Shown here piece by piece: positions 50,015-61,754 of a stretch of DNA of 64,000 bases (its first letter is position 1; each line of letters begins with the position of its first letter). The translations under genes were made by a program, and so were the position numbers. Under the pieces are notes generated by a model. That model was not told the origin of the DNA and searched no databases. It saw nothing but the letters and a program-made list of their open reading frames with translations. Source of the DNA: Pseudoxanthomonas sp. Root630 (lineage in GTDB: Bacteria > Pseudomonadota > Gammaproteobacteria > Xanthomonadales > Xanthomonadaceae); assembly GCF_001427585.1 (NCBI RefSeq), contig NZ_LMGY01000019.1, forward strand, positions 28,389 to 92,388. The letters are read 5' to 3'.

Positions 50015-51259
50015 TCACACGGCGTGACGGCCGTGCGCGTCGGCGGTGGCGCGGCGCTTCACCAGCGCACGGAAGAACGGGCCGGTGAGCAGCGTGGACA
50101 GCACGGCGAGGGTGACCAGCGCGGCGAAGGCGTGTTCGGACAGCAGGCCCTTGTCGCGCAGGATGGTGGCCGCGACGATTTCCATCAGGCCCTTGCATTG
50201 CAGCAGCGCGCCGACCGCGAGCGCGTCGCGGCGCGACAGCGTGGACGAGGGCGGGCAGGCGATCACGGCGGCCAGCTTGGCGGCCACGGCCACCACCAGC
50301 AGCGCCACCGAGGCCTGCAGCGAGGCCCAGCCCAGCACGCTGCCATCGATCTTCAATCCGCTGTGGCCGAAGAACAGCGGGGCGATGCCGATCAGGGCGA
50401 ACTGGCCGAGGCGTTCGACCGGCACGCGGCGCGACCATGCGGAGGGCACCATCGCGCCGCCGAAGTACGCGCCGAGCAACGCATGCAGGCCCAGCTGCGA
50501 ACTGGCCCATGCACCGGCGACGAGGAACACCGGCAATGCGATCCACACCGCCCACACCGGCGGGGCGGCCTGTGCGCGCTGCGCCAGCCGACCTGCGAAG
50601 GCGAGCGCCACGAGCACGCCGACGGCCAACGCGGTGGCCGACGACGCACTGGCGAGCAGCGAGCCGCCTTCGGCCGCGAGCAGCAGCAGCGCGAGCCCGG
50701 TCCAGAGCACGGCATCGTCGATCACGGCGATGCGCAATGCGATCTGGGTGAGCGGGCGGTGCAGCGGTCCGAGCTCGCGGATGATGCCGATCAGCACCGG
50801 CAGCGCGCTGACCGCGATGCACAGGCCGATCGCGAGCGAGCCCATCCACGCGCCGCCCTTCGGTGCGTCCCAACCCGGCAGGCCGGTGAAGTAGTAATGC
50901 GCCGCCAGCGTGCCGGCGACGAACGGCAGCAGCAGCGCCATGCTGGCGCTGGCGATGAAACGCAGCGCCTGCGGGCGCGGCAGCGGCGCCGCATTCGGCG
51001 CGCTGGGCAGGTGCGCGGACTGGCGTGTTTCCAGGCCGGCGGTGAAGGCGAGCAGCAGCACGCCGATGAAGCCGATCTGGTCGCCGAGCTTCGACGGCAC
51101 GCCCCAGCTGGCGGGCAGTACGCCGGTGGCCGCCAGCAGCAGGCCGATGATGATCGGGATGACGGCGATCGGGATCGACCGCCCCAACGCGCGCCAGGCC
51201 GTCCAGGCCAGGCCGATGAAGATCAGGGCATCGAGGGCGAGCGCGGTGAGATCGGTCAT
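50015..51259 (-). CDS. CPA2-type cation/proton antiporter
   Basis: A 414-residue integral membrane protein with about 12 helices. IPIAVIPIIIGLLLAATGVLP and LLLAFTAGLETR are typical of monovalent cation:proton antiporter-2 proteins (KefB/KefC-like), and VIDDAVLWTG resembles the ion-site helix. No C-terminal nucleotide-binding RCK domain is present, so it is a bare transporter. It begins 10 bases after the AraC gene. Confidence 0.85.
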   Translation of the reverse strand: MTDLTALALDALIFIGLAWTAWRALGRSIPIAVIPIIIGLLLAATGVLPASWGVPSKLGDQIGFIGVLLLAFTAGLETRQSAHLPSAPNAAPLPRPQALRFIASASMALLLPFVAGTLAAHYYFTGLPGWDAPKGGAWMGSLAIGLCIAVSALPVLIGIIRELGPLHRPLTQIALRIAVIDDAVLWTGLALLLLAAEGGSLLASASSATALAVGVLVALAFAGRLAQRAQAAPPVWAVWIALPVFLVAGAWASSQLGLHALLGAYFGGAMVPSAWSRRVPVERLGQFALIGIAPLFFGHSGLKIDGSVLGWASLQASVALLVVAVAAKLAAVIACPPSSTLSRRDALAVGALLQCKGLMEIVAATILRDKGLLSEHAFAALVTLAVLSTLLTGPFFRALVKRRATADAHGRHAV

Positions 51260-51269
51260 GGCGGCGATG

Positions 51270-52193
51270 TTACCCGTGGGTCGCGCGCGGTGTCGCGGCG
51301 TGCTGGCGGGCATAGCGTCGCGGCGGCAGGCCGGTGAGGCGCAGGAAGGCCGTGCTGAACGTGGCGGGCGAGCGGTAGCCGACCTGTTCGGCGGCTTCTG
51401 CCACGCTGACGCGACCTTCGCGCAGCAACTCGCGGGCCAGGGCCATCCGCCAGTGCAGCAGGTAGCTCATGGGGGCGATGCCGAGGGCGCGGCTGAAACG
51501 TTCGAAGTACGCCGAGCGCGAGAGCGCGGCGTGCCGGGCGAGCTCGGTGACGGTCCAGGCATGCGCGGGCCGTGCGTGCAGTTCGCGCAGCGACGGTGCG
51601 AGGCGTGGATCGGCGAGTCCGCGCAGCAGGCCCGGTGGCGCGGCGGCCGCGGGCGTGGCGCGCAGGGCTTCCACCAGCAGCAGGTCCACCAGCCGGGACA
51701 GCACCACGTCGCGTCCCGGGCGGTCGTCGTCGGCTTCATCGCTCAGCAGCGTCACCAACGGCGAGAAGCGCGGTACGCCGCGCACATGCACCAGCGCGGG
51801 CAGCAGCGCGGCGAGCAGGCCGGGTTCATCCGCGTCGAAACGGAACCAGCCACCGAGCAGGCGCACGTCCGGCGGTCCGTCCTGGCGGCCGTGGCGGATC
51901 GCCTGGTCGGGGGGCGGATCGCGGACGGGATCGATGTGGTGGGGGAGCTGCGTGCGCCCATCGGACAACAGGAACCCCGGTGTCGCCGGCAGCAGCACGA
52001 AATCGCCGGTTTCGAGCAGCACGGGCGCATGGTCATCGACGGCCAGCACGCACTGGCCGGCCTGGACGATGCAGAAGCTCGGTTCGCCGAACCGGCTGTA
52101 CCGCACGGCCCAGGCACCCGCGGCGGTGATGCCCTTGGAGAAGGCGGCCTGCGGGCGGAGCAGGCGGACGACGTCGGACAGCGGGTCTGACAT
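51270..52193 (-). CDS. AraC-family regulator with cupin sensor
   Basis: A 307-residue regulator. The N-terminal cupin (GEPSFCIVQAGQCVLAVDD, LLETGDFVLLPATPGFLL) is of the AraC_binding_6 type, and the C-terminal helix-turn-helix pair reads VTELARHAALSRSAYFERFSRALGIAPMSYLLHWRMALA then EVGYRSPATFSTAFLR-like VGYRSPATFSTAFLR. It is co-oriented with the antiporter and divergent from an SDR gene (97 bases), so it likely controls one or both. Confidence 0.92.
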   Translation of the reverse strand: MSDPLSDVVRLLRPQAAFSKGITAAGAWAVRYSRFGEPSFCIVQAGQCVLAVDDHAPVLLETGDFVLLPATPGFLLSDGRTQLPHHIDPVRDPPPDQAIRHGRQDGPPDVRLLGGWFRFDADEPGLLAALLPALVHVRGVPRFSPLVTLLSDEADDDRPGRDVVLSRLVDLLLVEALRATPAAAAPPGLLRGLADPRLAPSLRELHARPAHAWTVTELARHAALSRSAYFERFSRALGIAPMSYLLHWRMALARELLREGRVSVAEAAEQVGYRSPATFSTAFLRLTGLPPRRYARQHAATPRATHG

Positions 52194-52290
52194 ATGGACG
52201 ATCCAACAAGAAATGTGGACGCAGGGCGATAGAGCGTCCGGTGATGCTCGCCTATCGTGGCCTCCCGATCAACGACCCCGGAATCCTTCC

Positions 52291-53031
52291 ATGAAGACCG
52301 TCCTCATCACCGGCTGTTCCTCCGGCTACGGCCTGGCGACCGCCCGCCACTTCCACGCCCAGGGCTGGCGCGTCATCGCCACCATGCGCACGCCGCGCCC
52401 CGAGCTGCTGCCCACCGACGAACGCTTGCGCGTGCTGGCCCTGGATGTCACCCGGCCCGACAGCATCGCGGCCGCGCTGGAGGCCGCCGGCCCGCTGGAT
52501 GTGCTGGTCAACAATGCCGGGTTGGGCCTGTTCGGCGCGTTCGAGGCCACGCCGATGTCGACCGTGCGCGAGATTTTCGACACCAACACGTTCGGCACGA
52601 TGGCGATGGCGCAGGCGGTGATTCCCGCGTTCCGTGCGCGGCGTGCGGGCACCATCGTCAACGTCACGTCCAGCGCCACCCTGGCACCGATGCCGCTGGT
52701 GGCGGCCTACACCGCGAGCAAGACGGCGGTCGAAGGCTTCACCGCGTCGCTCGCGCACGAGTTGGGCGCGTTCGACGTGGCGGTGCGATTGGTCGAGCCG
52801 GGCTACGCACCCACTACGCGCTTCGCCGCGAACGGAGAGGAGCGCATGCGAGGCTTGGTGCCCGATGCCTACGCGCGTTACGCGCAGGACGTGTTCGCCG
52901 GGTTCGCCGATGCCAGCGCGTTCACCCTGGAAACCGACGTCGCACAGGCGGTGTGGGCGGCGGTCCACGACACGGGTGGACAGCTGCGATTCCCCGCCGG
53001 CGCCGATGCGGTGGCGCTGGCCGCGGCGTAG
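52291..53031 (+). CDS. SDR-family oxidoreductase
   Basis: A 246-residue short-chain dehydrogenase. Cofactor motif ITGCSSGYGLATARHF, LVNNAGLGLFG, Ser in NVTSSATLAP and YTASKTAVEG (Tyr-x-x-x-Lys). The C-terminus is variable. Divergent from the AraC regulator, a familiar regulator/oxidoreductase pair in xanthomonads and pseudomonads. Substrate unknown. Confidence 0.92.
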   Translation: MKTVLITGCSSGYGLATARHFHAQGWRVIATMRTPRPELLPTDERLRVLALDVTRPDSIAAALEAAGPLDVLVNNAGLGLFGAFEATPMSTVREIFDTNTFGTMAMAQAVIPAFRARRAGTIVNVTSSATLAPMPLVAAYTASKTAVEGFTASLAHELGAFDVAVRLVEPGYAPTTRFAANGEERMRGLVPDAYARYAQDVFAGFADASAFTLETDVAQAVWAAVHDTGGQLRFPAGADAVALAAA

Positions 53032-53046
53032 GGAAATCGCGTCGCG

Positions 53047-54231
53047 TCAGATCCCGTAATCCGGCAGGGTCAGTTCGTCGTGGAAGTAGCGCCCCATCAG
53101 GAGCCGGGGGAAGACGGGCAGGCGCATCAGGAGCGTGGTGTAGTCGCGCAGGCGCACGCCGAGCGCCGTTCTGGGCACGAACGAGGCGGCCAGGCTTTCC
53201 GCGTGTTTCTGCTTGCGGGCGACGACGGCGTGCAGGCGCGCCTGGTAGCGCGCAAGCGCCGCGGCGGTGTCGTCGCCGTGTCGGTGGAGTTCGCCCGCGA
53301 GTACGTAGGCTTCCGCCAGCGCGAAGCCCGCGCCTTCTCCTGCGATGAGGGACGGGCACGCTGCGGCATCGCCGATCAACGCCACGTTGCCCTGGACCCA
53401 GCGGTCCATGCGGATCTGGCTGATGCTGTCGAAGTAGATGTCGTCCGCCTGCTCGACCGCCGACACGATGGCGGTGGATTCCCACCCGATGCCGGTGAGC
53501 GCACGGACCAGCGCGGCCTGGCGTCCGGCAAGGTCGCGGGGTGTTCCGTCTGCGAGATGTTCGTCGCGCAGCAGGACGAAGAAGAGCATCCGATCGTCGC
53601 GCATCGGAAAGCGCGCGACGTAGCGACCGGGCGCGGTGTAGGCCACGTAGGCGTTCCCGTTGCGGGGCCGGTAGCCGGCCACCTCGAACGAAGCGACGTG
53701 GCACCCCATCGGATACTCGAACCGCGCCTGCGGGCCGAACGCGTATTCGCGGACGCGCGAATGCAGACCGTCGGCGCCGATCACGAGATCGGCTTCCTGC
53801 GGCGCCGCCTGCTCGAACATGACGCGCACCCGCGCCCCGTCATCCTCGATGGCCGTGATGCTGTCGCCGAACCGGGTGTCCACCCGGCCATCGAGGGCGC
53901 CGTAGAGGGTCGCGGCGATATCGGACCTCGCCAGCGTGGCCATGCGTCCGTGTGCGAGCTTCAGCAGCACGCTGGACGGATAGCCGCCGCGGGTGCGCCC
54001 GGCCTGGTCCACCATGCGCAACGCGTCGGTGGTGTGCTGCATGTCCAGCAACGTGGGCAGCAGGCCCATGCGCTCCAGCGCGTCGTAGCCGATGCCCCAG
54101 AGGTTGACCACGAAACCGCCCGTCCGCAGTGCAGGCGCGCGCTCCACCAGCGTCACGCCGTGGCCGAGCCTGCCCAGCCAGTACGCCAGCGCGGTCCCCG
54201 CGATACCGGCTCCGTTGATGACGACCTTCAT
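53047..54231 (-). CDS. FAD-dependent monooxygenase
   Basis: A 394-residue flavoprotein of the p-hydroxybenzoate-hydroxylase class. MKVVINGAGIAGTALAYWL is the Rossmann FAD site, VIGADGLHSRVR the DG motif, and ALIGDAAACPSLIAGEGAGFALAEAYVLAGEL the GD motif plus ligand loop. Likely hydroxylates an aromatic or polyketide-like substrate. It converges with the SDR gene, 15 bases between ends. Confidence 0.9.
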   Translation of the reverse strand: MKVVINGAGIAGTALAYWLGRLGHGVTLVERAPALRTGGFVVNLWGIGYDALERMGLLPTLLDMQHTTDALRMVDQAGRTRGGYPSSVLLKLAHGRMATLARSDIAATLYGALDGRVDTRFGDSITAIEDDGARVRVMFEQAAPQEADLVIGADGLHSRVREYAFGPQARFEYPMGCHVASFEVAGYRPRNGNAYVAYTAPGRYVARFPMRDDRMLFFVLLRDEHLADGTPRDLAGRQAALVRALTGIGWESTAIVSAVEQADDIYFDSISQIRMDRWVQGNVALIGDAAACPSLIAGEGAGFALAEAYVLAGELHRHGDDTAAALARYQARLHAVVARKQKHAESLAASFVPRTALGVRLRDYTTLLMRLPVFPRLLMGRYFHDELTLPDYGI

Positions 54232-54307
54232 CGATGCGTCTCCCCGTGGTTCGAATCCAAGCGTGCCCGGTATCGGCCAGGCACGCACGTTGTCGCGGTG
54301 GCGCAAG

Positions 54308-54335
54308 AAAAAGCCCCGCATCGGCGGGGCTTCTT
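54308..54335 (-). terminator. Rho-independent terminator of gcvP
   Basis: On the minus strand AAGCCCCGC / GCGGGGCTT around CGAT is followed by TTTCTT, 20 bases past the gcvP stop. On the plus strand it ends in TTCTT. Confidence 0.8.
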
Positions 54336-54355
54336 CGTCATACGTGGCGCCGCAC

Positions 54356-57250
<2,895 letters not shown>

Positions 57251-57305
57251 GGCAGGCATCCGGGAAGGGCAATGAGGACCGGCGCGCGGAAACCGCACGT
57301 GGGAT

Positions 57306-57418
57306 GCCCCTCTGTCCTTTTGCCTGAGAGTTTGGAAGCACGGCGGACGAGGTCGCGTGCTTCGTGCCCCTTCGGCGCCGGCGCTGCCGCGAGGCGGCCG
57401 GTCTCTCCAGAGTGTCTG
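57306..57418 (-). promoter_or_regulatory. Glycine riboswitch (single aptamer)
   Basis: Reading the minus strand toward gcvP: CTGGAGAGACC at the 5' side, CGCCGAAGGGGC in the middle, then CTCTCAGGCAAAAGGACAGA. These are the three conserved blocks of a glycine aptamer. Only one aptamer is visible, 56 bases before the gcvP start. It would turn on gcvP when glycine is high. Confidence 0.88.
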
Positions 57419-57620
57419 TTGCAGTGGTGGTATCGGGCCTGAGCGATTACGGGCGTTTGCGCCTTCGGCAGCCGGTCGCGTGCGACGGGCTTCTCCCACC
57501 GGGTATTGCCGGCCGATTATAGCCCGGCGGCGGGGCCGCCGGCGGTTTCGGCGTACCATGTGCCGCCCGGCGCGGCCTGTTCATGGTGGACCGCCGCGCC
57601 CGTCCGGAGCGTTCCCCGCA

Positions 57621-58874
57621 ATGAGTGCCCCCCACGCCATCTCCAACCGCCGCCTGGCCCTGCTGCTGGGCGGGTTGGCGATGTTCGGCCCGTTCTCGAT
57701 CGACACCATCTTCCCTGCCTTCCCGGCCATGGGCGCGCAGCTGGGCGCGGACAAGGTGGCGATGCAGCAGACCATCAGCGCCTACCTGCTGACGTACGCA
57801 CTGATGAGCCTGGTGCATGGGCCGCTGTCGGATGCATTCGGGCGCAAGCGGGTGATCCAGGGCGGCCTGTTCCTGTTCCTGCTCGCCTCGGCGGGCTGCG
57901 CGCTGGCCACCGACATGGGCACGCTGCTGCTGTTCCGCGCGCTGCAGGGCCTGTCCGCGGGCGTGGGCTTCATCGTCGGCCGCGCGGTGATCCGCGATGC
58001 GCGCCAGGGCGACGATGCGCAACGGCTGATGAGCCAGGTCTCGATGATCTTCGGCATCGCGCCGGCGATCGCGCCGATCGTGGGCGGCTGGATCCTCGGC
58101 TGGAGCGCCTGGCCGATGATCTTCTGGTTCCTGGCGGCCTTCTCGCTGGTACTGCTGGTCGCGGTGGCCGTGTGGCTGCCGGAGACGCATCCGGCCGAGG
58201 TGCGCCTGAAGGTGTCGCCGCGGCACCTGCTGCGCGACTACGTCGGCATCGTGCGCAACCGGCGCTTCCTGCGCCTGGCGCTGGCCGGCTCGCTGAGCTT
58301 CGGCGGCCTGTTCCTGTACATCGCCTCCGCGCCCGCGTTCGTGATGGACCTGCTGCACCTCAACGAGCAGCAGTTCGCGTGGCTGTTCCTGCCCACCATC
58401 GGCGGCATGGTGTTGGGCGCGTTCCTGTCCGGCCGTGCGGCCGGCCGCATGGAAGGCGCGCGCCTGGTGAGGATCGGCTATGCCTGCATGGCGCTGGCGA
58501 TGGTGGCGAACGTGGGCTACAACGCCTGGGCCGGCGCGGACATCCGGGTGCCGTGGGCGGTGCTGCCGATGATGCTGGCGGCGTTGGGCGTGGCGCTGGT
58601 GTTCCCGATCCTGACCCTGGCCATCCTCGACATGTATCCGCGCCAGCGCGGCGCGGCGTCGTCGCTGCAGGCCTTCAGCAATCTGGTGGTGAACGCCATC
58701 ATCGCCGGCGTGCTCTCGCCGTTGCTGAGCCATCATGGCCTGCACCTGGCGCTGGGCATGGCCGGCTTCGTGCTGGTCGGCTGGCTGATGTGGCAGTGGG
58801 AGGCGCACGCGAGCCGCCGCCAGCCCGCCTGCCCGCGCGCGCCGGCCGCGCTCGAGCCCACCGATCAACTCTGA
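57621..58874 (+). CDS. Bcr/CflA-family multidrug efflux transporter
   Basis: A 417-residue MFS transporter with 12 predicted helices (14-residue N-terminal cytoplasmic tail). LGGLAMFGPFSIDTIFPAFP and the motif A variant GPLSDAFGRKRVIQGG are characteristic of the drug:H+ antiporter Bcr/CflA subfamily; RALQGLSAGVGFIVGRAVIRD is motif C-like. Bicyclomycin or other drug export is possible but not shown. Divergent from gcvP. Confidence 0.9.
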   Translation: MSAPHAISNRRLALLLGGLAMFGPFSIDTIFPAFPAMGAQLGADKVAMQQTISAYLLTYALMSLVHGPLSDAFGRKRVIQGGLFLFLLASAGCALATDMGTLLLFRALQGLSAGVGFIVGRAVIRDARQGDDAQRLMSQVSMIFGIAPAIAPIVGGWILGWSAWPMIFWFLAAFSLVLLVAVAVWLPETHPAEVRLKVSPRHLLRDYVGIVRNRRFLRLALAGSLSFGGLFLYIASAPAFVMDLLHLNEQQFAWLFLPTIGGMVLGAFLSGRAAGRMEGARLVRIGYACMALAMVANVGYNAWAGADIRVPWAVLPMMLAALGVALVFPILTLAILDMYPRQRGAASSLQAFSNLVVNAIIAGVLSPLLSHHGLHLALGMAGFVLVGWLMWQWEAHASRRQPACPRAPAALEPTDQL

Positions 58875-58892
58875 CTTACAGCGAGATTTCCC

Positions 58893-59303
58893 ATGTCCAT
58901 CCAGTCCAAGGCCCGACGCGAAGCGAAGAAGCGCAAGGCGACCAAGGAGCGCAACGTGTCGCGCGCCAACGCACCGGCGATCGAGCCGCACGCCGAACTG
59001 CGCAATCCGCAGGGCGACCTGCTGGCCGGCATCGTGCGCCAGGCCGGTGTGTGGGTGCTGGGCATGGACGGCCGCATCGCCGGTAGCTCGGACAGCGCGG
59101 CGGAAGTGCTGGCGATGATCAAGCAGGCCGCGGCCCTGCACGAGGCGCAGGGCAATGCGGTGCGCCTGGTCTATTCCGATGAACTGCGCGATACGGCCGT
59201 GATCGAGGCGGCCGCGCAGGGGCTGACGCTGGAACAGTTCGAGCAGCAGATGGCCGAGCAGATGAAGGCGAACAAGCCGGAACCGGCGCCGGACGTGAAC
59301 TGA
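58893..59303 (+). CDS. Hypothetical protein
   Basis: A 136-residue protein with a strongly basic N-terminal helix (MSIQSKARREAKKRKATKERNV), then a globular region with NPQGDLLAGIVRQAGVWVLGMDGRIAGSS and helices ending in LTLEQFEQQMAEQM. It is 18 bases after the exporter and may share its mRNA. The basic start could bind nucleic acid. No family named. Confidence 0.7.
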   Translation: MSIQSKARREAKKRKATKERNVSRANAPAIEPHAELRNPQGDLLAGIVRQAGVWVLGMDGRIAGSSDSAAEVLAMIKQAAALHEAQGNAVRLVYSDELRDTAVIEAAAQGLTLEQFEQQMAEQMKANKPEPAPDVN

Positions 59304-59316
59304 TGGTTGGCGCTTT

Positions 59317-59465
59317 CTGTAGGAGCGACGTGAGTCGCGACCGCAGACTCTGACATGTCGACGGCAAGGAGAGGAGCGGTGGTGTTGCCGTCGCTGCTGT
59401 CCTGCTCTTGCCAGGGCCAATCAAGCAATCCAGCCGTGCGGTCGCGACTCACGTCGCTCCTACAT
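59317..59465. repeat. Second inverted pair of REP-like palindromes
   Basis: Arms 59318-59345 and 59437-59464 are exact reverse complements; each begins GTAGGAGCGACGTGAGTCGC. It differs from the 29.5-kb pair by one base in each hairpin loop (GTGA for GTCA). The spacer of 91 bases has no gene. Confidence 0.8.
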
Positions 59466-59990
59466 TGGAGCGTGGCGATGGCGTAGCCACGCTCCGGACC
59501 CCGCAAGCGCGATCATCGGCAACCACACCCACCGCATCTCCGACAGCAACACCTCCACGCCGCGTGCACTGAAGAAGCGGTTCGCGAAAGGCGACACGTC
59601 GATCACTCGCCATGGCGCGAAGTGGCGCGCGTCGGACCACGGCCAGTACAGCGCGACGCCCAGGCCACCGTCGGTCAGCATGTCGAGCAGGGGATGCGAG
59701 GCGGCGGACAGTGCGACGAAAAACAGCGCGGTGATGGGCGATGTCCTCAGCGTTCGCGCGAAACAGGCGGCCAGCAAGCCACACGCCAGCGCGAAGATCA
59801 GCGAATGGCTGGCGCCGCGATGACCGAAGGCGTGCGCGTAGTCGATGCCGAGCGCGAACATCGCGACGTCGGCATCGGGCAGCATCGCGGCCATCATCCC
59901 GGCAACGACCAGTCGCGGCGGGAGACGTCTGCGTCCCGCTGCGATGCCGGCGGCGAGCGGTAGCAGGGCGTGGGTCAGGATCGTGGGCAT
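59460..59990 (-). CDS. YdjM-family membrane metal-dependent hydrolase
   Basis: A 176-residue membrane protein. The N-terminus MPTILTHALLPLAAG holds a family His; LPDADVAMFALGIDYAHAFGHRGASHSLIFAL contains PDxD and HRGxxHS, the metal-site pattern of YdjM/DUF457 proteins; ASHPLLDMLTDGGLG adds a third His-Asp site. Function unknown. The ATG at 59990 gives the conserved start. Confidence 0.87.
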   Translation of the reverse strand: MPTILTHALLPLAAGIAAGRRRLPPRLVVAGMMAAMLPDADVAMFALGIDYAHAFGHRGASHSLIFALACGLLAACFARTLRTSPITALFFVALSAASHPLLDMLTDGGLGVALYWPWSDARHFAPWRVIDVSPFANRFFSARGVEVLLSEMRWVWLPMIALAGSGAWLRHRHAPM

Positions 59991-60062
59991 GTGGGGCATC
60001 GTCCGTGGTGGTGCCCAGCATCGACCGGCGGCGTGTGGCTCCGATGAAGTCCGCGTGTGCCC

Positions 60063-60097
60063 AAAAGGAAAGGCCGGCATGCGCCGGCCTTTTCCTG
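60063..60097. terminator. Bidirectional Rho-independent terminator
   Basis: GGAAAGGCCGGC / GCCGGCCTTTTCC around ATGC, with T-rich flanks on both strands. It lies 20 bases past the stop of the secreted protease (minus strand). Confidence 0.8.
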
Positions 60098-60117
60098 GGA
60101 CATCCCGTGTGCAGGGT

Positions 60118-61683
60118 TCAGCGTTCGCGTTGGGTCGTGCGCAAGGGGGCGGTCTGGCGCGCACGTTCGACGGTCGTCGAAGACGCCGGCGGTGCAGCGA
60201 CATCCGTCGTCCCTGTGGCGCGCGCGCCCTGGCCCTGGGCGGTGGCGCCCGCGGTGGCACCTGCACTCCGCACGAGGGGCTGCGAGCTGCGCTCGAGGAC
60301 GGGATCCGCGGCGATCCACTGCTTGATCTGGGGGAAGACCAGGTCCAGGCGCGAGTAGTGGTCGCGATTCGCCGTATTGGACAGATTGCCCGTATTGGCG
60401 CAGGAGGCATTCCCTCCGTACAGGCCGCCCCTCAATCGGTAGCTGTTGTCGGTATGACGGGTGAACAGCCCGGAACCACTGCTGCCGCCTTCAGTGGTGC
60501 CCTCGAGCCAGCCCACGGTGAACTGCTCCGCGTAAGCGTCGGTCACGTGCTGGCCGCGCGAGTACTTCTTCGCGTCGCCCTTGGGATGGTGGATCGCGAT
60601 CACCTCGGCGTTGGCCGCCAGCGGACTCGCATCCCAGCCGGAAAAAGTCGCGCTGGCGGGAGCGGGATTCTTCAGGCGCAGCAGCAGCGCATCCACGGCC
60701 GCATCGACGAACAGGATGTCGGCACCGCCGGTGAGCGGATTCGTCCGCATGCCGTCTAGGGTCGCGCAGCCGGAATTCTCGTAGCCCCAATAGGTATTGA
60801 GCGTGTTGGCCACGGTCTGGTCGGCGATGCAGTGCGCGGCCGAATAGAAGTAGGGCACCTGCGTGGACGCGGTGGTGTCGTTGAGCAGCGTGCCCGTGCA
60901 GATGTAGCTGCTGCCGCTCTTCACGAACACCATGTGCGCGACGGAATTCTTCGCCCGCACGTAGGCCGCTCCCAGCTGGTCGACGCGGCACATGGCGTTG
61001 ATGTTGCAGCTGGCCGATTCGCCCAGCTTCTCGACGATCTTGAAGTCGTTGCGGCTGTTGGTCAGCAAGTGCGAGACCTGCGGTGCCTGCAGTCGTGCCT
61101 GGGTCGCCTTGACGTGCGCAGGGCGATAGATCTCGATGATCTGCGCCGCACCGTCGGTGGAGGGCGTCCAGTACAGCCCGTTGGCGTCGGCCAACGATTG
61201 GGCTTCGGCCGCAGTGACGCGTGCGACGACCCGCTGGGGATCATCCGTGCCGGCGAAGCGCAGCTCCACGTGCGGATGCAGACCCTTCACCTGCAGGCCC
61301 ACGCGCAAGCCGAGCGCATCCGGTGAGCCCACCTGCAGCCGGGCGACCGCGCCGCCCGACGGGATCGACACCCAACGGACCGCGGGCGTCACGCGTTCGA
61401 CGCCTTCCCCCAGCAGCTTGCGACCGACACCGATCTGGGTGGCCTTGATGCGTTCGCTCGCATTGTTCCGTTCCAGCTCCACCAACCGTTCGATGGCCAG
61501 TTCCCGGTATCCCTGCCGGGTGACGCTGCGTGCAGGAAACTGCGCGAGCTTCCAGGCGGGCGCGGCCTGTGCCGGCGTGCGGCTGGCTTCGCCGGCCGCT
61601 TGGGTGGCCGCGGCGCTGGCGGCGAAGGGCAGGGCAGCCAGCAGCAGGCTGGCCAGGCATCGCAGACTCATGGATCGTGTCAT
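60118..61683 (-). CDS. Secreted lysyl-endopeptidase-like serine protease
   Basis: A 521-residue preproprotein. Signal peptide (MSLRCLASLLLAALPFAASA), then a propeptide to about residue 215, then an S1 chymotrypsin-fold domain with His284 in YFYSAAHC, Asp331 in AAVDALLLRL and Ser402 in GGSSGSGLF. SCNINAMCR at the mature start and the fold match Achromobacter protease I-type lysyl endopeptidases of lysobacters. A low-complexity Ala/Gly/Thr tail of about 50 residues follows the domain. It precedes a strong terminator. Confidence 0.88.
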   Translation of the reverse strand: MTRSMSLRCLASLLLAALPFAASAAATQAAGEASRTPAQAAPAWKLAQFPARSVTRQGYRELAIERLVELERNNASERIKATQIGVGRKLLGEGVERVTPAVRWVSIPSGGAVARLQVGSPDALGLRVGLQVKGLHPHVELRFAGTDDPQRVVARVTAAEAQSLADANGLYWTPSTDGAAQIIEIYRPAHVKATQARLQAPQVSHLLTNSRNDFKIVEKLGESASCNINAMCRVDQLGAAYVRAKNSVAHMVFVKSGSSYICTGTLLNDTTASTQVPYFYSAAHCIADQTVANTLNTYWGYENSGCATLDGMRTNPLTGGADILFVDAAVDALLLRLKNPAPASATFSGWDASPLAANAEVIAIHHPKGDAKKYSRGQHVTDAYAEQFTVGWLEGTTEGGSSGSGLFTRHTDNSYRLRGGLYGGNASCANTGNLSNTANRDHYSRLDLVFPQIKQWIAADPVLERSSQPLVRSAGATAGATAQGQGARATGTTDVAAPPASSTTVERARQTAPLRTTQRER

Positions 61684-61754
61684 TCGTGGGACCTCCTTGT
61701 CGGAGCGTGTGTCGGGAACGGGCGGGCCGACGCGGGCCCGCCCACGGGGCGGGT

